Of a stretch of DNA of 64,000 nt, positions 31,472 to 39,907 are shown in pieces; within the stretch, counting starts at the first letter, position 1; every line of letters begins with the position of its first letter. The DNA is taken from the NCBI RefSeq assembly GCF_013033515.1, contig NZ_WQEG01000001.1:124001-188000 (forward strand). Direction: 5' to 3'. The translations under genes were made by a program, and so were the position numbers. The notes under the pieces are model-generated. The model searched no databases and was not told where the DNA came from. It saw nothing but the letters and a program-made list of their open reading frames with translations. The stretch comes from Ruegeria sp. HKCCA6707. Lineage in GTDB: Bacteria > Pseudomonadota > Alphaproteobacteria > Rhodobacterales > Rhodobacteraceae.

Positions 31472-31785
31472 TGTCCTTCGGGACTATGGACATAAACGCG
31501 CTCGTAATAAGCGGATCGGACCCGGGGGCGGTACCCGGCGGCTCCACCAACCATCCTTCGTTTGGGGATTTTGGGGCCGAAACAGGATCGACGAACGTCT
31601 AAAGGGGTTAGCTTTGTCTCGGCTGTCTGCCACCGTTACCGGCGAAACTAGTACAATTGCAAACGACAATCGTGCTCCGGTTGCAGTTGCTGCGTAAGCA
31701 GTAACAAGACCGAAATCTAAGCCCTTGCGCCTAGCCGCGTAAGGCGGGGTTCGCAGGTACCTGGCAACAGAAACCTGCATTTCCC
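31472..31785 (+). ncRNA. ssrA: tmRNA, circularly permuted two-piece form (SsrA)
   Basis: The gene order is permuted: the acceptor piece comes first and ends GGCGGCTCCACCA at 31549; then a 23-base spacer removed in processing; then the coding piece beginning GGGGCCG at 31573. GGGGCCG and CGGCTCC form the 7-pair acceptor stem with the alanine-identity G-U at pair 3. The tag frame GCA...TAA (31659-31697) encodes ANDNRAPVAVAA. The T-stem CCGGG/CCCGG is present. Ends are approximate; the 3' end is a GCAGGT/ACCTGC hairpin (about 31753-31778). The tag would be delivered by SspB, encoded 2.1 kb downstream. Confidence 0.95.
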
Positions 31786-31877
31786 CTATGCGCGAATTCT
31801 GAACAAGATCTCAGGTTTTGTTCACGGTTTATTTAGGCCTTTGCCGCATCGTCCTGACCAAGAGACAGGAGGCTGTG

Positions 31878-32309
31878 ATGAGCAACGCAGATATGCTTCG
31901 CAACTGGTATTCGCAGGTTTGGGAACAGGGCAATACGGATGCAATCGATCAGTTCTTTGCGCCCGACACCACAACCGAAGGGTTGATCCCTGAAATGCAG
32001 ATGGATGGTGGTGATTTTCGTGACCTCGTCATGGCATTCCGACACATCCTTGGCGACATCACGGTTGAAATGCCCAAGATCCTAGAAAGCGGCGATTGGG
32101 TCAGCGCGTTTGTTCACCTGAAAACAACGCGCGCTGACAATGGGGCTCCGGTTACGGCCACAGGGCAGGTTATGGCGCGGTTCAAAGGCGACAAAATGGT
32201 TGAGGCGTATAACCAGTTCGACTTCGTTTCGCTGTTTGAACAACTGGGTCAGTTCCCGCAAGACACCCTGCCCGTCTGCATGACTGGGCAGCGCCTGGAC
32301 TGGGCTTGA
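31878..32309 (+). CDS. NTF2/SnoaL-like domain protein
   Basis: A 143-residue protein with the cone-shaped NTF2-like pattern: NWYSQVWEQGNTDAIDQFFAPD at the start, then PDTTTEGLIPEMQMDGGDFRDLVMAFRHILGDI, then WVSAFVHLKTTR and VEAYNQFDFVSLFEQLG. The ribosome site GGAGG precedes ATG 31878. These proteins are ester-cyclase or limonene-epoxide-like in fold but usually of unknown activity. It stands alone after ssrA. Confidence 0.8.
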   Translation: MSNADMLRNWYSQVWEQGNTDAIDQFFAPDTTTEGLIPEMQMDGGDFRDLVMAFRHILGDITVEMPKILESGDWVSAFVHLKTTRADNGAPVTATGQVMARFKGDKMVEAYNQFDFVSLFEQLGQFPQDTLPVCMTGQRLDWA

Positions 32310-32575
32310 CGGCACGCTTGACCCAGTCGCGCGTTCCGCGTTAGCTCAGCCCTGAACGGGGTTAGCTTGCGAACACCCCAAAGGTCGCTTTCCAAGCTTC
32401 GCATGTATCCGAGTTGAAACAGGAAACATGCAATGGCAGCCTCGCCGCGAAGATTTGAAACCCCAGCCTTTTGGCCCCTAAAGCTGCTTTGGGTTCTGTG
32501 TCCGGCGCAGAATGCGCGCCAGCTGTGCAACGCGCGCGCATACACGATGGTGACGCGACATCTCGTGTGGTCCGC

Positions 32576-33826
32576 ATGAGCCCGTCATTTTCCGAACTGC
32601 TCCGCGTCTTCGGGCGCATTGGGCTTTTGTCCTTCGGTGGCCCGGCGGCACAGATTTCCCTGATGCATCAAGAACTGGTCGAGCGTCGCCCTTGGCTGGA
32701 TGAGCAGAGCTTTCTCAGGGCGCTGTCTCTGTGCATGTTGTTGCCTGGGCCCGAGGCGATGCAACTGGCCACCTATGCGGGGTGGCGGCTCCGCGGCGTT
32801 TGGGGAGGGCTGATCGCAGGCACGCTTTTTGTCGTGCCCGGAGCCATTGTCATCGCCCTGCTGGTTGCGCTTTATGCGGCCTATGGGGATTTGCCCTTGG
32901 TTCAAGCCGGATTTCTGGGCATCAAGGCAACTGTCATCGTGATCGTCCTTCAGGCGTTGAGCAACCTTTCGCGAAAGGCTCTTAACGGGCCGAGCCACAA
33001 AGCGACCGCTGCGCTGGCATTCATCGCTATCTTCGCGCTCAACCTGCCTTTCCCGATCATCATCCTCTGCGCCGCCCTTTGGGGATACGCCGTTACACCA
33101 GTGCCCAAGGGTGTTCCTGCGACCCCCTCGCCCGTCCGTAACAGCCCGATCCGAACGGCAGCGATCTGGCTGACGCTTTGGCTGACCCCCTTGGTCCTGC
33201 TGACCCTGACAGGTCAAACCTTGCTGAGTGATCTGGGCTGGTATTTCGCCCGTCTGGCAGTGGTGACCTTCGGCGGGGCCTATGCGGTTTTGGCCTATAT
33301 GACGCAGACCGTGGTGGATACGTATCACTGGATCAGCACCGATCAGATGATCGACGCGTTGGGACTTGCCGAAACAACCCCCGGCCCGCTGATTCTGGTG
33401 ACACAGTTTGTGGCCATGCTCAGCGGCTACCTGTCCGGTGGATATGCCCTGGCCATGGCGGCGGGAGCGGTGGCCCTTTGGGCGACTTTCGTGCCGTGTT
33501 TCCTGTGGGTTTTCCTGACAGCACCCTATCTCGACTACCTTGCTGAACGCCCGCGTCTGACCTCGGCATTGCACGCGATCACGGCAGCCGTGGTCGGAGT
33601 GATTCTCAATTTGTCGCTCTGGTTTGGGTTGAGCGTCTTATTCGGAACAGTCGCGGATTGGAGTTTTGGCCCGGTGTCAATACCTTTGCCCGAAATCACC
33701 TCTTTGAATCTTGCCGCGCTAGGCTTGACAATCGGCGCTGGGCTGTTGATTTTCTGGGCAAAATTGGGGTTTGCAGTCAGTTTGGCTCTGATGACCTGCG
33801 CCGGTCTGGTTTTGCACTATTTGTAG
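32576..33826 (+). CDS. chrA: Chromate efflux transporter ChrA
   Basis: A 416-residue CHR-family transporter with two homologous halves. The first half shows FGRIGLLSFGGPAAQISLMHQELVERRPWLDEQSF and LLPGPEAMQLATYAGWR; the second repeats FARLAVVTFGGAYAVLAYM and LGLAETTPGPLILVTQFVA. The long (bidomain) form is standard for proteobacteria. The start is placed at MSPSFSEL (32576); the frame is open upstream to 32471. No chrB regulator is next to it. Confidence 0.9.
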   Translation: MSPSFSELLRVFGRIGLLSFGGPAAQISLMHQELVERRPWLDEQSFLRALSLCMLLPGPEAMQLATYAGWRLRGVWGGLIAGTLFVVPGAIVIALLVALYAAYGDLPLVQAGFLGIKATVIVIVLQALSNLSRKALNGPSHKATAALAFIAIFALNLPFPIIILCAALWGYAVTPVPKGVPATPSPVRNSPIRTAAIWLTLWLTPLVLLTLTGQTLLSDLGWYFARLAVVTFGGAYAVLAYMTQTVVDTYHWISTDQMIDALGLAETTPGPLILVTQFVAMLSGYLSGGYALAMAAGAVALWATFVPCFLWVFLTAPYLDYLAERPRLTSALHAITAAVVGVILNLSLWFGLSVLFGTVADWSFGPVSIPLPEITSLNLAALGLTIGAGLLIFWAKLGFAVSLALMTCAGLVLHYL

Positions 33827-33902
33827 CCAATCTTGGCCCGCGCGGCCTTTCGTTTCCGGCCAAATCCCCTATGCTGAGTGTAGCGAGTATTGAGGACAAC
33901 TT

Positions 33903-34367
33903 ATGTCGCAGGACATTGACTATGGAAACCTGATGCACACGGCCATGCGCGGCCTGATCAAGCAGGTTTTGTCGGATGTATCCAACACCGGCCTGCCTGG
34001 GGCACATCACTTCTTTATCACCTTCGATACGCGCCAACCGGGCGTCGAGTTGGCCGATTGGCTGCGCGAGCGCTATCCTGATGAAATGACCATCGTCATG
34101 CAGCATTGGTTCGAAAACCTGACGGTTGGAGACGAAGGCTTTTCGATCACGCTGAATTTCGGCGATGCGCCCGAGGTTCTGTATATCCCCTATCTGGCCA
34201 TCAAGACCTTTGTGGATCCGTCGGTCGAGTTTGGCTTGCGCTTCGAAAGCAATGATGACGATAGCGAGGATGATATCTCGGAAGAGATCGCTGTCTCAGC
34301 GCCGGAAACAGAAGACGAGCCGCATCAGGATGCAGATATCGTCTCGCTCGACAGTTTTCGGAAGTAA
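33903..34367 (+). CDS. sspB: SspB-like adaptor of the ClpXP protease (alpha type)
   Basis: SspB binds the SsrA tag and hands tagged proteins to ClpXP. The 154 residues start with the tag-binding domain: YGNLMHTAMRGLIKQVLSDVSNTGLPGAHHFFITFDTR and MQHWFENLTVGDEGFSITLNFGDAPEVLYIPY. An acidic linker (about 118-140) leads to a C-terminal tail ADIVSLDSFRK, probably the ClpX-binding peptide. It matches the alphaproteobacterial SspB-alpha group rather than E. coli SspB. The tmRNA gene is 2.1 kb upstream. Confidence 0.9.
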   Translation: MSQDIDYGNLMHTAMRGLIKQVLSDVSNTGLPGAHHFFITFDTRQPGVELADWLRERYPDEMTIVMQHWFENLTVGDEGFSITLNFGDAPEVLYIPYLAIKTFVDPSVEFGLRFESNDDDSEDDISEEIAVSAPETEDEPHQDADIVSLDSFRK

Positions 34368-34395
34368 GCAAATCGCAGCGCTGCGCCTAAGGCCT

Positions 34396-34950
34396 TTATT
34401 CTTTTCGCAAGAACGTTTCGACCGAGCGTGATTTCTCGCCATTGCGGAACCGCGAGAAGGACAATTCCAGCCCGCCGTCGGCCAGCGTTCGGTCAAATTG
34501 CTGCAACTCATAGCCACCGGATTCGTCAATAAACAGCGAAAAGACAGTCAGCGTCGGCCCGTCGATCCGCCCCCAAACAAAGGGTTCTCCTTTCATCGGG
34601 TCCAACGGAACTTCGTGCCCGAAAACATTTCGCTTCATCGCAGCCGAGTACAGGTCGCCGCGCCCCGAGGGCAGAAAGTCGATGGAATACTTCTCGTCCT
34701 TCACGCGCCCGTCCGGCTTGTAGGTCGTTGTCGTCCAACTGACATTGAACCCCTGTTTAAGCTCGTGAATAGAAACGCTCATATCGCGCGGGGTTTCTTC
34801 GCCGTCGATGTTCACCACATTCGCCGAGCCAACATAATTCCCCACAAAAGGTGTGATGTCGGATGCTTTGGCAGCGACAGCCAAGAACAGCATGATCAAC
34901 GCCGCGCCAAGCGTCACGATCAGTGACTGTCCGGGAATCGATCTTTGCAT
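34396..34950 (-). CDS. Secreted hypothetical protein
   Basis: The 184-residue protein has an N-terminal hydrophobic signal (SLIVTLGAALIMLFLAVAAKASD, cleavage probably after AKA), then a beta-rich body with no recognised domain (FVGNYVGSANVV, YKPDGRVKDEKYSIDFLPSG). ATG 34950 is favoured by GGAGAG just upstream; ATG 34974 or 34962 would lengthen the N-terminus. It is probably periplasmic or outer-membrane associated. Function is not recognised. Confidence 0.7.
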   Translation of the reverse strand: MQRSIPGQSLIVTLGAALIMLFLAVAAKASDITPFVGNYVGSANVVNIDGEETPRDMSVSIHELKQGFNVSWTTTTYKPDGRVKDEKYSIDFLPSGRGDLYSAAMKRNVFGHEVPLDPMKGEPFVWGRIDGPTLTVFSLFIDESGGYELQQFDRTLADGGLELSFSRFRNGEKSRSVETFLRKE

Positions 34951-35156
34951 TTCACTCTCCATCGCAGGGTGCACTACATTCTATCCGGCCTACCCATCAG
35001 CACAATGGGCCTGTTTGCGTTAACTTCAAGGTTTGAGCGCTACTGACGATCTATATCTTTGAAAGCCCAGCCTCTATGGTGCGCGCAACTTGCCGATTGA
35101 GTCATGCGATCTCTCGGGCTAAACGGCATACAACTGCATACCAGACGGAGTGACAG

Positions 35157-36551
35157 ATGTCTCAGACCCGCACCGAATCCGACAGCTTTGGCCCGCTTGA
35201 GGTTCCTTCTGACAAGTATTGGGGCGCGCAAACTCAGCGATCGATCATGAATTTCCCGATCGGTTGGGAAAAACAGCCCGTGGCCATTGTCCGCGCGCTG
35301 GGCGTGATCAAGAAAGCCTGTGCGATGGAAAACAAAGCCACTGGCAAGCTTGACGCCAAGATTGCCGATGCGATCATCCAAGCCGCGGGTGAGGTGATCG
35401 AGGGCAAGTTTGATGACAACTTCCCTCTGGTCGTGTGGCAAACCGGATCGGGCACCCAATCGAACATGAACTCGAACGAGGTGATTGCGAACCGGGCCAT
35501 CGAAATTCTGGGCGGCGTAATCGGTTCGAAATATCCGGTGCATCCGAATGACCACTGCAATATGGGGCAATCGTCAAACGATACCTTCCCCACCGCCATG
35601 CATATTGCCACCGCGATGAGCGTGCGAGATGTGCTGATGCCGGGTCTGGAGAAATTCGCTACAGCGCTTGAGAAAAAAGCTAAAGAGTTCGAAGGGATCA
35701 TCAAGATCGGTCGAACCCATACGCAAGATGCGACACCTTTGACGCTGGAACAGGAGTTTGGCGGATACGCACATCAGATCCGTCAGGGGATCGCCCGCGT
35801 TGAGGCGTCGATGCCCGGCATCTACGAGCTGGCGCAAGGCGGCACTGCGGTGGGCACTGGCCTGAACACGCACAATGGTTGGGACGAAGCAGTTGCAAAG
35901 AACATGGCAGACATCACCGGCCTGCCCTTTGTCACCGCGCCGAACAAGTTCGAAGCGCTGGCGGCCCATGATGCCATGGTCTTCCTGTCAGGTGCCTTGG
36001 CGACCATTGCGGGCTCTTGTTACAAGATCGCGAATGATATCCGCTTGCTGGGCTCAGGCCCGAGGTCAGGTCTGGGGGAACTGATCCTGCCGGAAAATGA
36101 GCCCGGCTCTTCGATCATGCCAGGCAAGGTGAACCCGACACAGGCCGAAGCGCTGACCCAGGTCGCCGCCCATGTGATGGGCAATGATGCGGCGATGAAA
36201 TTTGCGGGCTCGCAGGGTCATTTCCAGCTGAACGTCTACAATCCGATGATGTCCTACAACCTGCTGCAATCGATCCAGTTGCTGGGCGATGCAACCGACA
36301 GCTTTACCGAGCGCATGTTGCTGGGCATCAAGGCCAATGAGCCCCGCATCGACAAGCTGATGAAGGAATCGCTGATGCTGGTGACCGCGCTTGCCCCCAC
36401 CATCGGCTATGACAATGCCACCAAGGTTGCCAAGACGGCCCATAAGAACGGCACCACCCTCAAGGAAGAGGCCATTGCCCTGGGTTTTGTCGATGCGGCG
36501 ACCTTTGATGCGGTTGTGCGCCCTGAACAGATGATCGGCCCGAAAGACTGA
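35157..36551 (+). CDS. fumC: Class II fumarate hydratase FumC
   Basis: Oxygen-stable, iron-independent fumarase of the TCA cycle. The 464 residues carry the signature [13 protein letters not shown] (near residue 315), the catalytic [13 protein letters not shown], and [16 protein letters not shown]. The TGA overlaps the ATG of a DUF4169 gene by one base (TGATG), so the small genes downstream are coupled. Confidence 0.97.
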   Translation: MSQTRTESDSFGPLEVPSDKYWGAQTQRSIMNFPIGWEKQPVAIVRALGVIKKACAMENKATGKLDAKIADAIIQAAGEVIEGKFDDNFPLVVWQTGSGTQSNMNSNEVIANRAIEILGGVIGSKYPVHPNDHCNMGQSSNDTFPTAMHIATAMSVRDVLMPGLEKFATALEKKAKEFEGIIKIGRTHTQDATPLTLEQEFGGYAHQIRQGIARVEASMPGIYELAQGGTAVGTGLNTHNGWDEAVAKNMADITGLPFVTAPNKFEALAAHDAMVFLSGALATIAGSCYKIANDIRLLGSGPRSGLGELILPENEPGSSIMPGKVNPTQAEALTQVAAHVMGNDAAMKFAGSQGHFQLNVYNPMMSYNLLQSIQLLGDATDSFTERMLLGIKANEPRIDKLMKESLMLVTALAPTIGYDNATKVAKTAHKNGTTLKEEAIALGFVDAATFDAVVRPEQMIGPKD

Positions 36552-36727
36552 TGGGCAAACCGGTCAATCTGAACCGGTATCGAAAAGAAAAAGCGCGGGC
36601 TGCAAAAAAAGCCCGCGCAGACCAAAATGCTGTGGCGTTTGGGCGGTCCAAGGCGGAAAAAGACAAGGTGCTTGAGCGGCTGGACAAGCTGAAACGCGAC
36701 CTCGACAATCATGAGCTGGATGAATGA
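36551..36727 (+). CDS. DUF4169 family small basic protein
   Basis: A 58-residue, strongly basic peptide starting [23 protein letters not shown], the DUF4169 pattern, with a charged helical C-terminus (VLERLDKLKRDLDNHELDE). It is likely nucleic-acid or ribosome associated, but its function is unknown. ATG 36551 overlaps the fumC stop, and its TGA (36725-36727) overlaps the ATG of the next gene (36724), so all three are translationally linked. Confidence 0.85.
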   Translation: MGKPVNLNRYRKEKARAAKKARADQNAVAFGRSKAEKDKVLERLDKLKRDLDNHELDE

Positions 36728-36945
36728 GCGGCCGCCCGGTGAAACGCTCTCTGACGCTAAAGGGGCACCGGACCTCGGTTTCCCTTGAAGATGAGTTCTG
36801 GCGCGCTTTTCGCAACATAGCGCAGGAAAAAGATATTCCAATCAATGTCCTGGCGTCAGAAATTGATGTTGCGCGAGACCCGGAAACAGGCTTGGCCTCG
36901 GCCATCCGTGTATACATCCTGAATTGGTATCAAGACAAAGCCTGA
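36724..36945 (+). CDS. Ribbon-helix-helix domain protein
   Basis: A 73-residue protein with a ribbon-helix-helix pattern: a basic strand (KRSLTLKGHRTSVSL), then a helix (EDEFWRAFRNIAQEKDIPI), then a second helix (NVLASEIDV...SAIRVYILNWYQ). This group (RHH_4-like) includes DNA-binding or, in some cases, protein-binding small proteins. It is the third gene of fumC-DUF4169-RHH and starts in the ATGA overlap with the previous stop. Confidence 0.85.
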   Translation: MSGRPVKRSLTLKGHRTSVSLEDEFWRAFRNIAQEKDIPINVLASEIDVARDPETGLASAIRVYILNWYQDKA

Positions 36946-37003
36946 CCCTTGTCATCCCGCGCTTTGGTCGCTAGCTTGAGCAGGAACAAAAAGGGTACAT
37001 CAT

Positions 37004-37606
37004 ATGGGTGATCTCGTCACGGGCCCTGACGGCCAACACCGTTGTGCCTGGTGCCAGGCCGCACCTGAGTTCTTTGACTATCACGACACGGAATGGGGTT
37101 ACCCGGTTTCAGACGACATTCGCCTGTTCGAAAAGCTGTGCCTGGAAAGCTTTCAATCCGGGTTGAGTTGGCGCACGATCCTGAGCAAGCGCGAGAATTT
37201 TCGCAGTGCCTTTTGTGGTTTTGATTTCAACAAGATGGCCGTGTTTTCTGACGAAGATGTCGCGCGGCTGCTACAAGACACCGGTATTGTTCGCCATCGC
37301 GGAAAGATTGAAGCAGTGATCAATAACGCACGGCGTGCGCAGGAGTTGGTCGCTCAGGAAGGCTCGATCGCCGCCTATGTTTGGCGCTATGAGCCTGAAA
37401 CACCACCCGCGCCGCGAAGCGCATCGACCTCACCCGAGTCGGTTGCGATGTCTAAAGATCTGAAGAAACGCGGCTGGAAATTTGTCGGCCCCACCACCGT
37501 TTATGCATTTATGCAAGCGATGGGGCTGATCAATGATCACGCAGAAGGCTGCGTCTTTCGAGACAAAGCGGCGCAAAAGCGCCGCGCGTACGTCAAGCCG
37601 GTTTAG
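37004..37606 (+). CDS. tag: DNA-3-methyladenine glycosylase I (Tag)
   Basis: Removes 3-methyladenine from DNA. The 200 residues show the zinc snap C14 and H27 (CAWCQAAPEFFDYHDTEWG) with H179 and C183 in NDHAEGCVF, and the family block ESFQSGLSWRTILSKRENF. Its 3' end overlaps the convergent fructose-bisphosphate aldolase gene by 4 bases. Confidence 0.96.
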   Translation: MGDLVTGPDGQHRCAWCQAAPEFFDYHDTEWGYPVSDDIRLFEKLCLESFQSGLSWRTILSKRENFRSAFCGFDFNKMAVFSDEDVARLLQDTGIVRHRGKIEAVINNARRAQELVAQEGSIAAYVWRYEPETPPAPRSASTSPESVAMSKDLKKRGWKFVGPTTVYAFMQAMGLINDHAEGCVFRDKAAQKRRAYVKPV

Positions 37607-38484
37607 CAGGACGCTTTGAAGATCTTGTCGATATTGCCACCCAGGGCCGCGTTGAACTCGGCCTCGGATTGATGCTTCGACAGCCCTTCGGTCAAGGCGC
37701 GCGAGAATGAGGCAATCATTTTGCCGTTCTGCCCTAGCAGGTCGCAGGCCTCTTCAGTAGAATAGCCACCCGACAAAGCCACAACGCGCAACACGCGCGG
37801 ATGATCGGCCACCGCATCATAGAGGTTGGCTTTGGTCGGGATCGTCAATTTGAGCATCACATCCTGACCGTCTTCCAACTGATCAAGGTTTTTCAGGATC
37901 TCCGCGTTCAGGATGTCTTCTGCTTCAGCTTTGGTTGCGGAGTGGATATTCACCTCCGGCTCGATGATCGGAACCATTCCGGCGCTGACAACCTCACGGG
38001 CTACGTCAAATTGCTGTGCGACAATGGCGGCGATCCCTTCCGCGTTTGCCTCATGGATGACCGAGCGTTCCTTGGTCCCGAATACGCGACCTGCCTTGGC
38101 CAATGTCTCGGCCAGACCGGGGATCGGTTTCATCAATTGAACACCGTTTGCCTGCTCTTCCAGCCCTTTGTCGATCTTGAGGAACGGCACGATGCCTTTG
38201 ACCGACCAAAGGTAGTCAGCCACTTTGCGACCCTCGATCTCTTCACCCAATGTCCGTTCGAACAGGATGGCGCCGATGACTTTGTCTTTGGTGAAATCAT
38301 CCGCCAGAATGATCCGGGCGCGCATCTTCTGGATTTCGTCAAACATCTCGGCGTCTGAACCATAGTCAGACGCTTCCACGCCATAAAGCGCCAGCGCCTT
38401 TGGGGTCGAGCCGCCGCTTTGATCCAATGCTGCGATAAATCCTGCACCTTCAGACATCTGCGCGCGCTGTTCTGCGTTGGACAT
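37603..38484 (-). CDS. Class I fructose-bisphosphate aldolase
   Basis: The 293-residue protein is the short class I aldolase, Schiff-base type. FIAALDQSGGSTPKAL at the start, the REVVSAGMVPIIEPEVNI block, VMLKLTIPTKANLY (with candidate Schiff-base lysine), and VVALSGGYSTEEAC are visible. Such enzymes are known in marine Rhodobacterales. It is convergent with tag; the stops overlap by 4 bases. Confidence 0.92.
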   Translation of the reverse strand: MSNAEQRAQMSEGAGFIAALDQSGGSTPKALALYGVEASDYGSDAEMFDEIQKMRARIILADDFTKDKVIGAILFERTLGEEIEGRKVADYLWSVKGIVPFLKIDKGLEEQANGVQLMKPIPGLAETLAKAGRVFGTKERSVIHEANAEGIAAIVAQQFDVAREVVSAGMVPIIEPEVNIHSATKAEAEDILNAEILKNLDQLEDGQDVMLKLTIPTKANLYDAVADHPRVLRVVALSGGYSTEEACDLLGQNGKMIASFSRALTEGLSKHQSEAEFNAALGGNIDKIFKASC

Positions 38485-38557
38485 AACTCTTTCCTGTTCA
38501 ATACTGATTCCGATTTACCCCCTCGCATACAGCAGCGCGGAGACGGATGGTAGGATG

Positions 38558-39907
38558 TTAGCGCTCAACCAAGCGCAACCAGATGCCATCTTTGGACCTG
38601 ACCGTCAGATGTGCGACGGGAACAGGCGTTTTGCCGGGGATTGTTTCCAACCTGAAGCGCCGCAGGATCATCGACAAGATCAGCGGGCCTTCTACCATCG
38701 CAAAGCCCGCGCCCGGGCAAACACGCGGCCCGGCAGAAAACGGCATAAACGCATCCCGCTGACAGCGCTTGCCGTTCTCCGTGCTCCACCTGCTGGGGTC
38801 AAACCCGTCCGGGTTGTCCCATAACCGCTCATGCCGATGCAGATGCCAGGGGCTCAGAACCACTTGCGCGCCTGTTGGCAGGTCGCGATTTCTGAATTGC
38901 TCGGGACAGGTTGTTTCGCGCACCATCATCGGGACCGGCGGATAAAGCCGCAAGGTTTCGCGAAATATATCCCGCGCGCTACGCAGCTTTGAGATCGCAG
39001 AAAAATCGTGTTGATCCAGCAAGTGCGCTTCTGCGGCGATCCGGTCTTGCCACTCGGGGAACAGCGCTAACAAATACAGCGCCCAGGCCAAAGCGGATGC
39101 GCTGGTCTCGTGACCGGCCAGAAAGAAGATCGCCACCTGATCCACCATCTCATTGGTGTCAAAACAGCGCCCGGTGCTGGGGTCCGGTGTGGTCATGATC
39201 TTGGTCGCCAGATCATCTGGCGCGGTGCCGTTTGCAATCTGTGCAGCCCGTTCTTGTGTCATTCGCGTGATTAGAGCGCGGATATCCTGTGCGGTGCGGC
39301 GGGTGCGGCGGGAATGGAACCGAGGCATCCAGCGCGGCAACGGGACAAAGGCGGCCAGGTTCAAAAGCGGTTGTTCGCGCTGATAAGCGCGGAATTTCTG
39401 GAACACCTCTGCTGCGATGTCATGTTCAATCGGGACCGAAAACAGGGTGCGGAAAATCACGTCTGCGGCTGCGTGGCTGGTGATTTCTTCGAACTCGACG
39501 GGGTTTCCGACCCGCGATTGCAAACGGTCCGCACAAGCCTGCGCCGCTGCGCGCATCGCGGGAAAGGTATCTTTCAGCCGTCCGCCCTCAAACGCCGGAT
39601 CGATAATGCGCCGCTGGGCTTTCCAGACCTCGCCGTTGGTCAGGAACACCGATTGACCCAACAGCGGGCGTAACCCTTCGCTGATGCGGTTGGACTTGGG
39701 GAAATCATCGGGCCGGTCTTTCAGAACCGTTTGGATCAGATCAGGCTGATTGATCAGGTATGACCGGAAAAACGGCGTTCGAAATTCGGCCATCCAGGCA
39801 CGGTACAATCGCTGTGGCTGGGCCGAGAGCAGATCCTGCCGGAATAGTTTCAGGTACCGCGGCAGCGATACTTTGTCGGCGCGGGGCTGAGGCTTGGGTG
39901 GCGTCAT
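38558..39907 (-). CDS. Cytochrome P450
   Basis: A 449-residue soluble P450. Heme motif FSAGPRVCPG with the thiolate cysteine C397, I-helix FLAGHETSA, K-helix ETLR, and meander/PERF region DPSRWSTENG. No N-terminal anchor is seen. The substrate cannot be told; long-chain (CYP4/102-like) fatty-acid-type similarity is possible from the heme region. Its ATG overlaps the stop of the next gene upstream (39904-41121), and no ferredoxin or reductase partner is adjacent. Confidence 0.93.
   Translation of the reverse strand: MTPPKPQPRADKVSLPRYLKLFRQDLLSAQPQRLYRAWMAEFRTPFFRSYLINQPDLIQTVLKDRPDDFPKSNRISEGLRPLLGQSVFLTNGEVWKAQRRIIDPAFEGGRLKDTFPAMRAAAQACADRLQSRVGNPVEFEEITSHAAADVIFRTLFSVPIEHDIAAEVFQKFRAYQREQPLLNLAAFVPLPRWMPRFHSRRTRRTAQDIRALITRMTQERAAQIANGTAPDDLATKIMTTPDPSTGRCFDTNEMVDQVAIFFLAGHETSASALAWALYLLALFPEWQDRIAAEAHLLDQHDFSAISKLRSARDIFRETLRLYPPVPMMVRETTCPEQFRNRDLPTGAQVVLSPWHLHRHERLWDNPDGFDPSRWSTENGKRCQRDAFMPFSAGPRVCPGAGFAMVEGPLILSMILRRFRLETIPGKTPVPVAHLTVRSKDGIWLRLVER

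Noticed and set aside
31484-31780. A 98-residue open frame on the minus strand
   Set aside because: It lies within the ssrA (tmRNA) gene, which explains the sequence fully.
32297-32328. GACTGGG/CCCAGTC inverted repeat across the stop of the NTF2-like gene
   Set aside because: It is a 7-bp stem with a 17-base loop and no T run, so a terminator call is not supported.
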